Positions 16,990 through 24,985 of a stretch of DNA of 64,000 bases are shown one piece after another (the first letter of the stretch is position 1; each line of letters starts with the position of its first letter). Source of the stretch: Collinsella sp. GTDB lineage: Bacteria > Actinomycetota > Coriobacteriia > Coriobacteriales > Coriobacteriaceae. Where the stretch lies: positions 1-64,000 of the forward strand of contig JAGZEK010000006.1 of the NCBI GenBank assembly GCA_018368345.1. The letters are read 5' to 3'. The translations under genes were made by a program, and so were the position numbers. Below the pieces are notes generated by a model. It had not been told where the DNA came from. It worked only from the letters and a program-made list of their open reading frames with translations, and did not search any database.

Positions 16990-17964
16990 CTATCCCCTCA
17001 GCGTCATAATTTCGTTGTACTTCATCATCACGATCCCCTCGTCATACTCCCCTATGCGCGGCTTGTTGGCCACCCCGTCGAGGTTGTTGACGATAAGCTC
17101 GATGTGGTCGCACCCGGACTCGTAGGCGTGCGGGTAGCCTCCGCCGAAGCGCGGATTCACCTCAGAGATGTAGTACTCGCCGCCGATATTGAATACGTCG
17201 ATGTCGACCTGGCCCTTGAAGCCTGTCTCCCTCACGAACCTCTCGATCAGCTCGAAGAGCACGGGGTCCTTGAAGGAGACGGCCTTGTCGGTCTCGCCGG
17301 CGCGCATCTTCAGCTTCTTCTTGGTGAAGATGGAGACGACCTCACCGCTAACCATGTCCACATAGACGTCGGCGCCGATCTCCTGGCCGTCCAGGAACTC
17401 CTGAATCATAAGCCCGTCGCCCTGGGCGAGCATAAGGTCGAGGTAGTCGGCGTCCGAGACCTTGGAGATGGCGAGACTCGCGCTGCCCCTAGCGGGCTTC
17501 ACGAACACGGGGAACCCGACCTCGCCACAGTCGTGGGCTCGGTGGAACTCGCCGCGATCCATCCAGGAGCGTGCGCAGCGGTAGCCGTGGGAGGAGAGCC
17601 ACTTGAACATCTCGAACTTGTCGAGCGCGAGCTCACAGAGGTCGTAGGAGGATCCGATGACCGTGGTCCCCACGGCCTCGAAACGGCCTGCGTTCTTCGC
17701 GAGCAGGGAGAGCTCGGGGTCGATGAGGGAGAGAACACCTTTGACGTCGTAGTCTCTGCAGATCTCGAGTATGACGTCGAGGTATCCCTCGTCGGTCATA
17801 CGCGGTACGATGAAGTGCTCGTCGGCCTCGTAGATGGCGGGCGCGTACTCGCTCATGTCGGTAGCGAGTACCCTGCCTCGGCCCGCGAGCGAGCGCTTGA
17901 AGTACTGCACGACCTTGTCGCGCGTTCCCGCGCTCAGGATGAGGATGTTGGTTCCGTTACTCAT
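16990..17964 (-). CDS. ATP-grasp enzyme of the polysaccharide operon
   Basis: This 324-residue ATP-grasp protein has an N-terminal nucleotide-binding part (NILILSAGTRDKVVQYFKRSL), the ATP-lid region FPVFVKPARGSASLAISKV (about 148-166) and the metal-binding end VDIDVFNIGGEYYISEVNPRFGGGYPHAYESG (about 262-293). These enzymes join an acid to an amine via an acyl phosphate. The gene overlaps the phosphoglycosyl transferase gene by 8 bases, and a 4,6-dehydratase and aminotransferase lie just before. This mirrors Neisseria PglB2, where an ATP-grasp domain acylates the 4-amino group of the first sugar. Such a role is inferred. Confidence 0.85.
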   Translation of the reverse strand: MSNGTNILILSAGTRDKVVQYFKRSLAGRGRVLATDMSEYAPAIYEADEHFIVPRMTDEGYLDVILEICRDYDVKGVLSLIDPELSLLAKNAGRFEAVGTTVIGSSYDLCELALDKFEMFKWLSSHGYRCARSWMDRGEFHRAHDCGEVGFPVFVKPARGSASLAISKVSDADYLDLMLAQGDGLMIQEFLDGQEIGADVYVDMVSGEVVSIFTKKKLKMRAGETDKAVSFKDPVLFELIERFVRETGFKGQVDIDVFNIGGEYYISEVNPRFGGGYPHAYESGCDHIELIVNNLDGVANKPRIGEYDEGIVMMKYNEIMTLRG

Positions 17965-18622
17965 CAGCTGCTTTCCCCCTTGTGATCTCGCGGGACCTGA
18001 TTTCCGCGAAGTTGCCTTCAGTTGCGGCTGTGTTGTCCGAGACGTCGCTGCGGCTCAGCGCCTTGCCGATCGTCCTCAGGAAGATGTGAACGTCATTGGC
18101 GAGGTTGATGCTCTCCACATACTCAGCGTCGAGCTCGAAACGCTCGCCCCACTTGAGGGAGTTGCGCCCGTTGACCTGCGCGAGCCCGGTGAGACCGGGC
18201 CGCACGCAATGACGGAGTCTCTCGCGGTCGTTGTAGTAGGGCAGGTACTCGACTAGAAGCGGCCTTGGCCCGATGATCGCCATGTCACCCCTGACGATGT
18301 TGAACACCTCGGGCAGTTCGTCCAGGCTCGTGGAGCGCAGGGCGCGGCCGAACTTCGTCAGGCGCCGCTCGTCGGGCAGCAGGTTTCCGTCGGCGTCGCG
18401 CTCGTCGGTCATCGTGCGAAACTTATATAGGTTGAACACTTTCTCGTCGCGGCCGGGACGCGGCTGGCGGAACAGCACAGGGCTGCCCAATTTTACGCGC
18501 ACCAGAATTGCCACGATCGCCAGTACCCACCAGAAGAGAATGAGCAGGACAAGAGACAGGCACAGGTCAATGACTCGTTTGCCATATCGCTGATAGAACG
18601 TCTCGTTACCAAGCCTACTCAA
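17957..18622 (-). CDS. initiating phosphoglycosyl transferase (PglC-like sugar transferase)
   Basis: This 221-residue monotopic sugar-phosphate transferase has an N-terminal membrane segment (VIDLCLSLVLLILFWWVLAIVAIL, about 16-39). The family signature follows: LGSPVLFRQPRPGRDEKVF, KFRTMTDERD, LTKFGRALRSTSLDELPEVFNIVRGDMAIIGPRPLLVEYL (about 85-126), then RPGLTGLAQVNGRNSLKW. It moves a sugar-1-phosphate from its UDP form to undecaprenyl phosphate and so starts repeat-unit assembly. The size is that of PglC, without the long WbaP membrane part. With PglF- and PglE-like genes directly upstream, a 4-amino or 4-acylamido trideoxy sugar is the likely first sugar. Confidence 0.92.
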   Translation of the reverse strand: MSRLGNETFYQRYGKRVIDLCLSLVLLILFWWVLAIVAILVRVKLGSPVLFRQPRPGRDEKVFNLYKFRTMTDERDADGNLLPDERRLTKFGRALRSTSLDELPEVFNIVRGDMAIIGPRPLLVEYLPYYNDRERLRHCVRPGLTGLAQVNGRNSLKWGERFELDAEYVESINLANDVHIFLRTIGKALSRSDVSDNTAATEGNFAEIRSREITRGKAADE

Positions 18623-19868
18623 AACAACGCCTAATAACTTCGATGATTACGTCCTGCTGCTCGGGAGTCATCTTGTTGTCGGAGGGCAGGCAGAGACCAC
18701 GATGGAAGATGTCAGCGCCCACATCCAAAGGCAAGCCATCTGCGCCCGTTGCACCGCCGGAAATATACGCATTGGTCTTAGCTCGTCCATTGCCCTCGCG
18801 CGTTACGAAAGCATTCATGCGATAAATAGGCTGCATATGCATGGGCTTCCAAATGGGACGGCCCTCGGCATTGATGGCGGCAATAGCCTCAAGAATCTCG
18901 GTGGGGCAGCTCTTTCCAGGTTCGCTTACGTAAAGCGCCTCACTTTCGCCACGAACCTGCTTGCACATCGCATCGGGCTCAATCAGCATACAAGAAAGCC
19001 AGAAGTTCGGCTCACAAACGTTAGGGTCGTAGGGGTTCATGCAAACCGGCAGACCCTTGAAGCCCTCTTTATAACGCTTATAAATAGCCTTCTTTTGGGC
19101 AATATGCTCCTCCAGATACGGAATCTGGCCACGCACGACACCGGCAATCACATTGCTCATGCGATAGTTGTAACCCAGCTCCTCGTGCTGGTACCACGGA
19201 GCAGCTTCGCGCGACTGGGTCGACCATTTGCGCGCTTTATCGGCTGCCTCTTTGCTGTCCGTCAAAAGCATGCCGCCAGCGGAACCGGTAATTATCTTAT
19301 TGCCGTTAAAGCTAATGGCGCTGATGTTACCAAACGTACCAGTCTGACGACCCTTATACGTAGCGCCAAGTGACTCAGCAGCATCCTCAACAAGGACAGC
19401 CCCGTGCGCATCACAAATTGAACGAAGCTCATCGACTTTGCCAGGCGTTCCGTAAAGATGCGCCGCCACAACGACCTTTGCAGTCGGATGCAGTTCAAAG
19501 GCCTTTTCAAGAGCGACGGGATCCATATTCCAAGTGTCACACTCGGTATCGATAAAAACGGGAACACCGCCTTCATAAACAACTGGGTTCACCGTAGCGT
19601 CAAACGTCATGTCACTGCATAACACTTCATCTCCGGGCTTGATGCCAGCGAGTTTCATGGCAAGATGCAGCGCTGAAGTACCACAAGAAAGGGCAACGGC
19701 ATAGCCGCAACCAATCTTCTCGGACATTTGGCGCTCGACTTCGTTGATATTCTCCCCTACCGTCGACATCCAGTTAGTCTCATATGCCTCGGTAATGTAT
19801 TTGAGCTCATCGCCGTGCATGGTCGGCGAGCTAAGCCAAACTTTATTCTCGAAGGGTTTAATGTCCAT
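18615..19868 (-). CDS. PLP-dependent UDP-4-keto-sugar aminotransferase (DegT/DnrJ/EryC1, PglE-like)
   Basis: This 417-residue type-I fold aminotransferase has ALSCGTSALHLAMKLAGIKPGDEVL (about 60-84), the cofactor aspartate in VLVEDAAESLGATYKG (about 160) and the Schiff-base lysine in SFNGNKIITGSAGGML (about 185-200). It adds an amino group at C4 of the keto sugar made by the dehydratase encoded directly upstream. The start overlaps nothing upstream (15-base gap) and the end overlaps the PglC-like gene by 8 bases. GC content is lower than in the genes that follow it. Family certain; exact sugar inferred. Confidence 0.9.
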   Translation of the reverse strand: MDIKPFENKVWLSSPTMHGDELKYITEAYETNWMSTVGENINEVERQMSEKIGCGYAVALSCGTSALHLAMKLAGIKPGDEVLCSDMTFDATVNPVVYEGGVPVFIDTECDTWNMDPVALEKAFELHPTAKVVVAAHLYGTPGKVDELRSICDAHGAVLVEDAAESLGATYKGRQTGTFGNISAISFNGNKIITGSAGGMLLTDSKEAADKARKWSTQSREAAPWYQHEELGYNYRMSNVIAGVVRGQIPYLEEHIAQKKAIYKRYKEGFKGLPVCMNPYDPNVCEPNFWLSCMLIEPDAMCKQVRGESEALYVSEPGKSCPTEILEAIAAINAEGRPIWKPMHMQPIYRMNAFVTREGNGRAKTNAYISGGATGADGLPLDVGADIFHRGLCLPSDNKMTPEQQDVIIEVIRRCFE

Positions 19869-19883
19869 CTTGGCTCCTTGTCC

Positions 19884-21764
19884 CTAATCGTTAAACTGCG
19901 GATGATACGTAGGTACAACCTCGGCGAGAACGGACTTGACCGTGTCGTTATCCTTGTCGAGGCAGTCGTGAAGCTTCTCGAGCTTGTCTTTAATCTCTTC
20001 CATCTTGTCGGCCTCTGCCGTGGAAATGCGAATCTCAGAATGCTCAGTGGGCAGGAGCTGCTCATTGTCCATAAGGAGCTCCTCGTACATCTTTTCGCCA
20101 GGACGCAGACCGACTTCTTTGATCTGGATATCTTTTCCAGGCTTAAGACCGCTCAGCGTAATAAGGTTGATGGCAAGGTCGTAGATCTTGACCGGCTCAC
20201 CCATGTCCAATACAAAAATCTCGCCGCCATGCGCCAAAGCGCCGGCAGTAATGACAAGCTTGCTAGCCTCCGGGATGGTCATGAAGTAACGCGTGATGTC
20301 CTTGTGCGTAATGGTGATAGGGCCGCCCTCGCGAAGCTGACGCTTAAACAGCGGGATAACCGATCCATGACTACCCAGAACATTGCCAAAGCGAACAGCC
20401 GTAAAAATGGTCTCGCTGTTGGCCGCATAATACTGAACGATCATCTCGTCCATACGCTTGGTGGCGCCCATTGCATTTGTAGGATTAACGGCCTTATCGG
20501 TAGAAATCTGCACATAGTGGCTGCACTGGTACTTGTCGGCAAGGCGTACGACATTGAGCGTGCCAAAGACGTTATTCTCGATTGCCTCGCGGGCGTTGTG
20601 TTCCATAAGAGGAACGTGTTTGTGGGCTGCAGCGTGGAAAACAACTTGAGGATGGTACTTCTCAAAGACCTTGGTAATCGCTGGGAGATGCGTTATGGAG
20701 CCGATATAGACTTGAATATCAGTGCCTTGATCATGAGCGGTCTTGATGATGTCGTGATACAGCTCGTAGGTAGTGTTCTCGTAAATGTCGAACAACACGA
20801 TTTGCGCAGGCTTTGCCGGAAGCAGCTGACGTACAAGCTCTGAGCCAATAGATCCGCCGCCGCCCGTGACCAAAATGCGCTTACCAGTAACATAGCCCAT
20901 CTGGTTAAGGTCAAGCGACTTCTCTTCGCGAGAAAGCAAGTCGCTGATCTCGACCTCACGAAGGGCAACTCTGCCTACACCATCCTGCGGAATATCGCGG
21001 ACATTGGGGAGCGTGAGAACCCTAAGACCAGTCTTCATGCACAGGTCATATATACGCTGACGCTCTTCATGCGTGGCACTCGGAATTGCCACGACAATCT
21101 GCTCGGCCTCACAATCGTGCGCAATAGTAGGGATATCGGCGCAAGTACCGCAGACCTTAACGTCATGAATACGCTGGTTTTGCTTATTGGGGTCATCGTC
21201 AACAACGGCAACCGGATCACCGATCATATCAGGGTCTCCGTTGAGCATACGTTTGATGGAGAGAGAGCCGGTCTCCCCTGCTCCTACGATGAGCGTACGC
21301 GGGAGATGCGCATCGGAATTGCTTTTAAAGCGCCAGAGCTGGCTACCATATATTGCACGTATGGCAAAACGGCCGCCACCGCAAATAATGAGGACGACAG
21401 CCCATGCCATAACGTCCTCACGAAGGGTCATGCCCTTGCCAAATAACACGTTAAAGATAACATCGCCAATAACTGAGCCTACCGTTACAGCAGCAACAAT
21501 ACGTCCAGCCTCGGAAATGCTCGCATAGCGCCACAAGCTGCTATACATATGGAAGAACCAAAAGACGACAACGTTAACAAGCGCAAGCACAAGAATAGCC
21601 GGACAAGCACCGGCTGCCCCGCTGAGCGTCGCCCAATGCTGCGTTCCCCATGATGCAACAAACACGGCAATAAAAGTTGCCACAATGTCATATGCCATCA
21701 ACGCATACGGTTCAAACGCACTCAGCTTCCCTTTTTGCTTTGCGCTCTTAGATTCGGTGTTCAA
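19884..21764 (-). CDS. membrane-bound UDP-GlcNAc 4,6-dehydratase (PglF/CapD/WbpM-like)
   Basis: This 626-residue protein has four N-terminal membrane helices (about residues 18-125), a first Rossmann-like part (LIVGAGETGSLSIKRML, about 160) and a second, catalytic SDR domain: RILVTGGGGSIGSELVRQL (about 292-310), FHAAAHKHVPLMEHN and STDKAVNPTNAMGATKR. The last motif has the Met-Gly-Ala-x-Lys that replaces the SDR tyrosine in this family. It makes the 4-keto-6-deoxy sugar for the aminotransferase. The start is a TTG at 21764 with AGAAG-type sequence upstream, so translation may be weak. An 80-base spacer with a small GC-rich palindrome (798-812 of the 21 kb block) separates it from the antiterminator gene. 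Confidence 0.92.
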   Translation of the reverse strand: MNTESKSAKQKGKLSAFEPYALMAYDIVATFIAVFVASWGTQHWATLSGAAGACPAILVLALVNVVVFWFFHMYSSLWRYASISEAGRIVAAVTVGSVIGDVIFNVLFGKGMTLREDVMAWAVVLIICGGGRFAIRAIYGSQLWRFKSNSDAHLPRTLIVGAGETGSLSIKRMLNGDPDMIGDPVAVVDDDPNKQNQRIHDVKVCGTCADIPTIAHDCEAEQIVVAIPSATHEERQRIYDLCMKTGLRVLTLPNVRDIPQDGVGRVALREVEISDLLSREEKSLDLNQMGYVTGKRILVTGGGGSIGSELVRQLLPAKPAQIVLFDIYENTTYELYHDIIKTAHDQGTDIQVYIGSITHLPAITKVFEKYHPQVVFHAAAHKHVPLMEHNAREAIENNVFGTLNVVRLADKYQCSHYVQISTDKAVNPTNAMGATKRMDEMIVQYYAANSETIFTAVRFGNVLGSHGSVIPLFKRQLREGGPITITHKDITRYFMTIPEASKLVITAGALAHGGEIFVLDMGEPVKIYDLAINLITLSGLKPGKDIQIKEVGLRPGEKMYEELLMDNEQLLPTEHSEIRISTAEADKMEEIKDKLEKLHDCLDKDNDTVKSVLAEVVPTYHPQFND

Positions 21765-21844
21765 AATAAGTTCTTCTCTTCCCTGTTGATCCCGTTATCC
21801 CCGGCCCGGGGATCCCCTTTGCTCCTTTAAGCAGCCGCCCGCAG

Positions 21845-22390
21845 TTAGGCGATTGCCTTTTTAAGGTTTCGCATTGCGCGCTGCTCAGCTGAAAGCACGG
21901 CAAGACCAACGCGCGTAGTCACACGTCGGCCGCACAGGTTGAGCTCCAAATAAGCAGTGCTCTTGCGTCTGTTAATGGTTTTGATAAGGCCTTCGTGGCC
22001 CAGCAGCGGACCTGCCGTCACTACGACCTGATCGCCGTCTTTTAAGGCCTCGCTCATGGGCACTACGCGGTCTCCCCTATGCGTAAAACCGCCAATAAGC
22101 TGGACTTCTTCTTTTGCCAGCGGCACAAACTGACCGTCCTGGGAAAGCACCCGGGCAAAGTCATCCATACGTAGCAGATACTGTTGCACGGTACGGGGAT
22201 TTGCCGTGTCGCAGATAAGATAACCGGGAAAGAGCGGCTTGGTCGTATTGACCCATTCGCCGTGCACCTTGATCTCGGTTTGAAATTGGGGATAAAAGAG
22301 CTCTTGCATGGCGCTCGCCGGCACCATACGCTCGATGCGCTCGCGCATTACGTCTTCGCGACCGTTAATGACCTGGATCACATACCACAC
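21845..22390 (-). CDS. loaP: NusG-paralogue antiterminator (LoaP/RfaH type)
   Basis: This protein of about 181 residues has an N-terminal NGN domain (WYVIQVINGREDVMRERIERMVP, LFPGYLICD) and a C-terminal KOW domain (LKDGDQVVVTAGPLLGHEGLIKTINRRK, about 120-147). Specialised NusG paralogues at the head of long polysaccharide operons keep RNA polymerase going through them. I prefer the GTG at 22390, which has AAGGGGG 8 bases upstream and gives the usual start before WYVIQV. A GTG at 22399 would overlap that site. As the first gene of a 16 kb operon with a long structured leader, it fits LoaP well. RfaH-type action on DNA is the alternative. Confidence 0.88.
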   Translation of the reverse strand: MWYVIQVINGREDVMRERIERMVPASAMQELFYPQFQTEIKVHGEWVNTTKPLFPGYLICDTANPRTVQQYLLRMDDFARVLSQDGQFVPLAKEEVQLIGGFTHRGDRVVPMSEALKDGDQVVVTAGPLLGHEGLIKTINRRKSTAYLELNLCGRRVTTRVGLAVLSAEQRAMRNLKKAIA

Positions 22391-22420
22391 GAGCACCACC
22401 CCCTTGCTGTCTTACGTGTG

Positions 22421-22491
22421 GCTCACGGGGTTTGGGTATGGCTTCGCCAGGGCGCTTGTGCGCGAAGGCGCTCCATATTCAAACCCTGAGC
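22421..22491 (-). ncRNA. leader hairpin directly upstream of the loaP-like gene
   Basis: The 5' leader of the antiterminator gene can fold into a long stem. GCTCA at 22421-22425 and GGGTTTG at 22428-22434 pair with CAAACCC at 22480-22486 and TGAGC at 22487-22491. A GC-rich inner helix lies between (GCGC/GCGC around an ACAA loop). LoaP proteins are known to recognise RNA hairpins in the leaders of their target operons. This structure is a candidate for that signal or for a terminator that it overrides. No U-run follows the stem, so a simple terminator is less likely. Confidence 0.5.
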
Positions 22492-22589
22492 CCAGTTAGA
22501 CAAGCACGTGGCTCTGCCCCACCGTGAACGGTATGTATAAGTGCAGTTGCTCGAGACGCGGACGTGTATCGCAAAATGACCGCGTCCCC

Positions 22590-22647
22590 AGCTTACTGCG
22601 TGCGGGCCAGTCAAGCGGGTACAAAACTGGACCGCACGCAGTCAGCT
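22590..22647 (-). repeat. 22-base inverted repeat in the capsule operon leader
   Basis: The arms at 22590-22611 and 22626-22647 match at 20 of 22 positions (core ACTGCGTGCGG), with a 14-base loop. It lies in the 450-base non-coding leader before the loaP-like gene, which otherwise shows no gene. It could be a second leader hairpin acting with the one next to the start codon, or a protein-binding site. Confidence 0.5.
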
Positions 22648-22848
22648 GCAGGACTGCTACGTTTTGGCATACGAACTACCAGAATTTGCATCTCATAAAT
22701 AAATCAACGCAAATTAAAAGAGCCGCATGACTTCTTTATTGGAGCTCGTGGTGTTTCTGGCACCGCCGTTACGGCCGGATGCTGATCGACCCTGCGCTTT
22801 GTGACTTGCTGGAGCCGTGAGCACAGTTGAACCCATGTAACGTTAGTT

Positions 22849-22857
22849 ATCCTAGCA
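22849..22857 (-). promoter_or_regulatory. possible extended -10 promoter of the capsule operon
   Basis: On the minus strand the sequence TGCTAGGAT (TGn plus a -10-like hexamer) stands 450 bases before the antiterminator gene. No good -35 was found at the right distance. The stretch 22400-22860 has no gene, so a long structured leader starting here is plausible. Confidence 0.3.
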
Positions 22858-23124
22858 CAAGATGTTAGTGAAACTGATTTAGGCTGCGTTGGACAACATA
22901 TCGTTCATTTGACGTGCTTAAGGGGGTTGTTTTGGGATGTTGTTCACATTGATGCAGGTTATTGAGGTATTGGCGGTGATTGGAGACGTTCCTGAAGCCT
23001 AAATGGAGCAGCGAGCTGCACTGGTAATTGCGCTTGACTAACAAAGTATGTACAGAGATGGGAAATAAATTGTGCAACTTTTTGTTGGCGTAGGTGGGGT
23101 TTGTAGCGCGTGGTGTTTTGGCAT

Positions 23125-23156
23125 GAAAAAAGGCCTTCGAAATCCCGAAGGCCTTT
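23125..23156 (-). terminator. terminator downstream of tRNA-Ala
   Basis: An 11-base-pair stem (arms 23129-23139 and 23146-23156, core AAGGCCTTCG) with a six-base loop is followed on the minus strand by seven T residues. It lies 10 bases after the encoded CCA end of the tRNA gene. This is a textbook intrinsic terminator. Confidence 0.85.
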
Positions 23157-23166
23157 GCATTCACGA

Positions 23167-23242
23167 TGGTGGAGACGAGGGGGATCGAACCCCTGACCTC
23201 TTGACTGCCAGTCAAGCGCTCTCCCAGCTGAGCTACGCCCCC
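23167..23242 (-). tRNA. alaT: tRNA-Ala (GGC anticodon)
   Basis: This 76-base tRNA has the CCA end encoded. The acceptor stem GGGGGCG pairs with CGTCTCC, including two G-T pairs. The D arm holds AGCTCAGCTGGGAGAGC. The anticodon stem CTTGA/TCAAG closes a seven-base loop with anticodon GGC (complement at 23207-23209). The T arm holds GGTTCGATCC. It has its own promoter and terminator and so is a single-gene transcript. Protein-like frames across it are artefacts. Confidence 0.95.
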
Positions 23243-23255
23243 GTGACGAGGAGAT

Positions 23256-23284
23256 ACTATAGGGGAAGTTGGCGCGACGTGCAA
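23256..23284 (-). promoter_or_regulatory. promoter of tRNA-Ala
   Basis: On the minus strand TTGCAC (23284-23279) and TATAGT (23261-23256) are separated by exactly 17 bases, a near-consensus sigma-70-type promoter. Transcription would start about 7 bases before the mature tRNA 5' end. Confidence 0.8.
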
Positions 23285-23313
23285 GGACTTTTTTTGGGTC
23301 AGACTCTAAATGC

Positions 23314-23955
23314 CTATTGATATAGGTAAGCGATGGCGGTTCCGGTGTGGACTTGGATCGTGGCTGTTGACCTGACGACATTGCTGATGCCCGTGTCGGC
23401 TAACAAGCCCAGGGGGCTGTGATCTAGCTCCCATTCTAGGCCGTATTCGCTTGCCACCGTCCCAGGGGCTATGGCGATGATGGAGAACGTCTTGCCTTCG
23501 GCACCTTCGATGGTCCACGATTCGCCTGCGCGAAGGAAGCGGGCGACCACCTTATCCTCGGCGATCCAGATAGGGGCATCCTCGTAGCCTGCAAGCAGCC
23601 CCAGTACGGAAAGCGCCATGTCCGGACGGCCGCCAGTGGCGCAGGTCGCAACTACTTCGGCACCTGGCCAGCGGCGACGGACGGAATCGAGCGCCAGTGC
23701 CAGATCGGTATAGTCCTTGTACGGGTCGTGGCGCTCAACTTCAAAGTCCTCAGCGGCATCAACAAGAGCGCGACCGGCTTCGCTTACCGTATCGGCGTCC
23801 CCTACATATACGTCGCAGCCCAATCCCGCGCCCAGCAGCGCGTCGAGTCCGCGGTCCACGGCGACAACGTGGTCGCACTCCCCTGCTAGCCTACGCAACA
23901 GATCCGCGCTTGCCACCACGGGCGAGCCGCAGACCACTAATACTTTGCAAGCCAC
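23314..23955 (-). CDS. thiN: thiamine pyrophosphokinase
   Basis: This 213-residue enzyme transfers pyrophosphate from ATP to thiamine, giving the cofactor thiamine diphosphate. Typical features are VVAVDRGLDALLGAGLGCDVYVGDADTVS (about 29-57) with the acidic metal-binding residues, DPYKDYTDLALALD (about 76-90; the family has D-K-D-x-T-D-x-x-x-A), TGGRPDMAL, and a C-terminal beta domain ending in GTAIAYLYQ. The start is a GTG at 23955. It follows the HAD phosphatase gene after 9 bases and ends shortly before the tRNA promoter. Confidence 0.9.
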   Translation of the reverse strand: MACKVLVVCGSPVVASADLLRRLAGECDHVVAVDRGLDALLGAGLGCDVYVGDADTVSEAGRALVDAAEDFEVERHDPYKDYTDLALALDSVRRRWPGAEVVATCATGGRPDMALSVLGLLAGYEDAPIWIAEDKVVARFLRAGESWTIEGAEGKTFSIIAIAPGTVASEYGLEWELDHSPLGLLADTGISNVVRSTATIQVHTGTAIAYLYQ

Positions 23956-23964
23956 AGCCCTCGC

Positions 23965-24654
23965 CTATCCCTCAAACGAAAGCACACGGTCAAGGTCCAG
24001 CTCTTCATAGCTGTCGATAAAGATATCGCAGTTGGAACGCACCTCGTCGCGCTTCATGCGGCCGTGCGGGTCATAGATGCCCACGCGCTTAAAGCCGGCG
24101 ACCCCAGAGCTCTTAAGGCCAAAAACGGCGTCCTCAAACACCCATGCGCGCTCAAACTTGTGCCCATGGCGCTCTTCCAGGCGGCGCAGCGCCAGCTCGT
24201 ATACGTCGGGGAACTGTTTGGAGCGTCCTGCCTCGCCCGTCGTGGTAACAAATTCCATGTAAGCGTCGAGCCCGGCACCAGCGAGCGCGGACTGCACCAG
24301 CTCGGCCGGCGTGGACGTAGCCACGCACATGGCAATGCCCGCCGCCTTCGCCTGCTCCAAAAATGCCAGGAGACCCTCGCGCGGCGGCACCTTGGAGTAC
24401 CCATCAATCAAAATCTCGCCCAGCTCGCGATACAGCTCCTCGCCATTCACGCCAATGCCCCACGTGTCGTGGTAGGCCTGGCACTCGTCCTCCAGCGACA
24501 GGTGCTCAAATTGGGCAAAGTCATCCACGGTCACGTCGACACCGTGGCGGTGCAATAACTCGGGCTGTGCATAGGCCCAAACGGGGGTGCTATTAACCAG
24601 CGTGCCGTCGCAATCGAAAATAAAAGCAACCTTGGGAGCGGCGGTATGGGACAT
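23965..24654 (-). CDS. HAD-superfamily phosphatase (beta-phosphoglucomutase-like)
   Basis: This 229-residue HAD hydrolase has motif I FIFDCDGTLVNSTPVW (about 11-26), motif II CVATSTPAEL (about 115), the motif III lysine in GRSKQFPDVYELAL and motif IV WVFEDAVFGLKSS. The helical cap between motifs I and II is of the beta-PGM/phosphoglycolate type. The substrate is a small phosphomonoester and cannot be fixed from sequence. I start at 24654, where AAAGG stands 8 bases upstream; 24675 is a weaker start. It is divergent from the glycogen cluster and shares its regulatory region, which carries sugar-type operator sites. Confidence 0.83.
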   Translation of the reverse strand: MSHTAAPKVAFIFDCDGTLVNSTPVWAYAQPELLHRHGVDVTVDDFAQFEHLSLEDECQAYHDTWGIGVNGEELYRELGEILIDGYSKVPPREGLLAFLEQAKAAGIAMCVATSTPAELVQSALAGAGLDAYMEFVTTTGEAGRSKQFPDVYELALRRLEERHGHKFERAWVFEDAVFGLKSSGVAGFKRVGIYDPHGRMKRDEVRSNCDIFIDSYEELDLDRVLSFEG

Positions 24655-24677
24655 AAACGAACCTTTCGATATCAAAT

Positions 24678-24706
24678 GGTAAACATCCTGCTAAAAACGT
24701 TTTACC
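24678..24706. promoter_or_regulatory. LacI-type operator-like site near the HAD gene / glgB divergent promoter region
   Basis: The half-site CGTTTTACC (24698-24706) is preceded by CTAAAAAC, giving an imperfect palindrome of the form GGTAAAAC|GTTTTACC with a central CG, typical for LacI-family regulators. A further half-site GGTAAAC is at 24678-24684. Confidence 0.45.
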
Positions 24707-24739
24707 AAACGTCAGCCAAACAATTTTGAAACCCAAATT

Positions 24740-24763
24740 GGTAAAACTGTCAAGAGTTTTACC
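24740..24763. promoter_or_regulatory. perfect inverted-repeat operator upstream of glgB
   Basis: GGTAAAACT at 24740-24748 and its exact complement AGTTTTACC at 24755-24763 flank a six-base spacer. It shares the GGTAAAA core with the sites at 24698 and 34692. It stands about 225 bases before the glgB start in a 331-base gene-free region divergent to the HAD gene. It is likely the binding site of a sugar-responsive repressor. Confidence 0.55.
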
Positions 24764-24985
24764 ACGTCAATTCTGCCAGTGGTATAAACATGTCGCTTAC
24801 CGATTAAACGCCCCCGCAAATCCGCTTTCGTCCATAAAACTAACGCACAGGTGTTATCGTAGTTTCTGCCGAAAGTTCCACCGAGCACGCGAGGTGGAAC
24901 GAATCACAGAAACTTCGCCGTCCCTTCGATTCGTGCAGCCTTGGACCTTTCGCATCTAGTCACCAAGGCAACACGCTGCCGCGTC

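Noticed and set aside
22865..23381. Minus-strand protein-like frames across the tRNA region
   Set aside because: They translate tRNA-Ala and its flanks and give the well-known false 'VAQLGERLTGSQEVRGSIPL'-type peptide. The tRNA explains the sequence.
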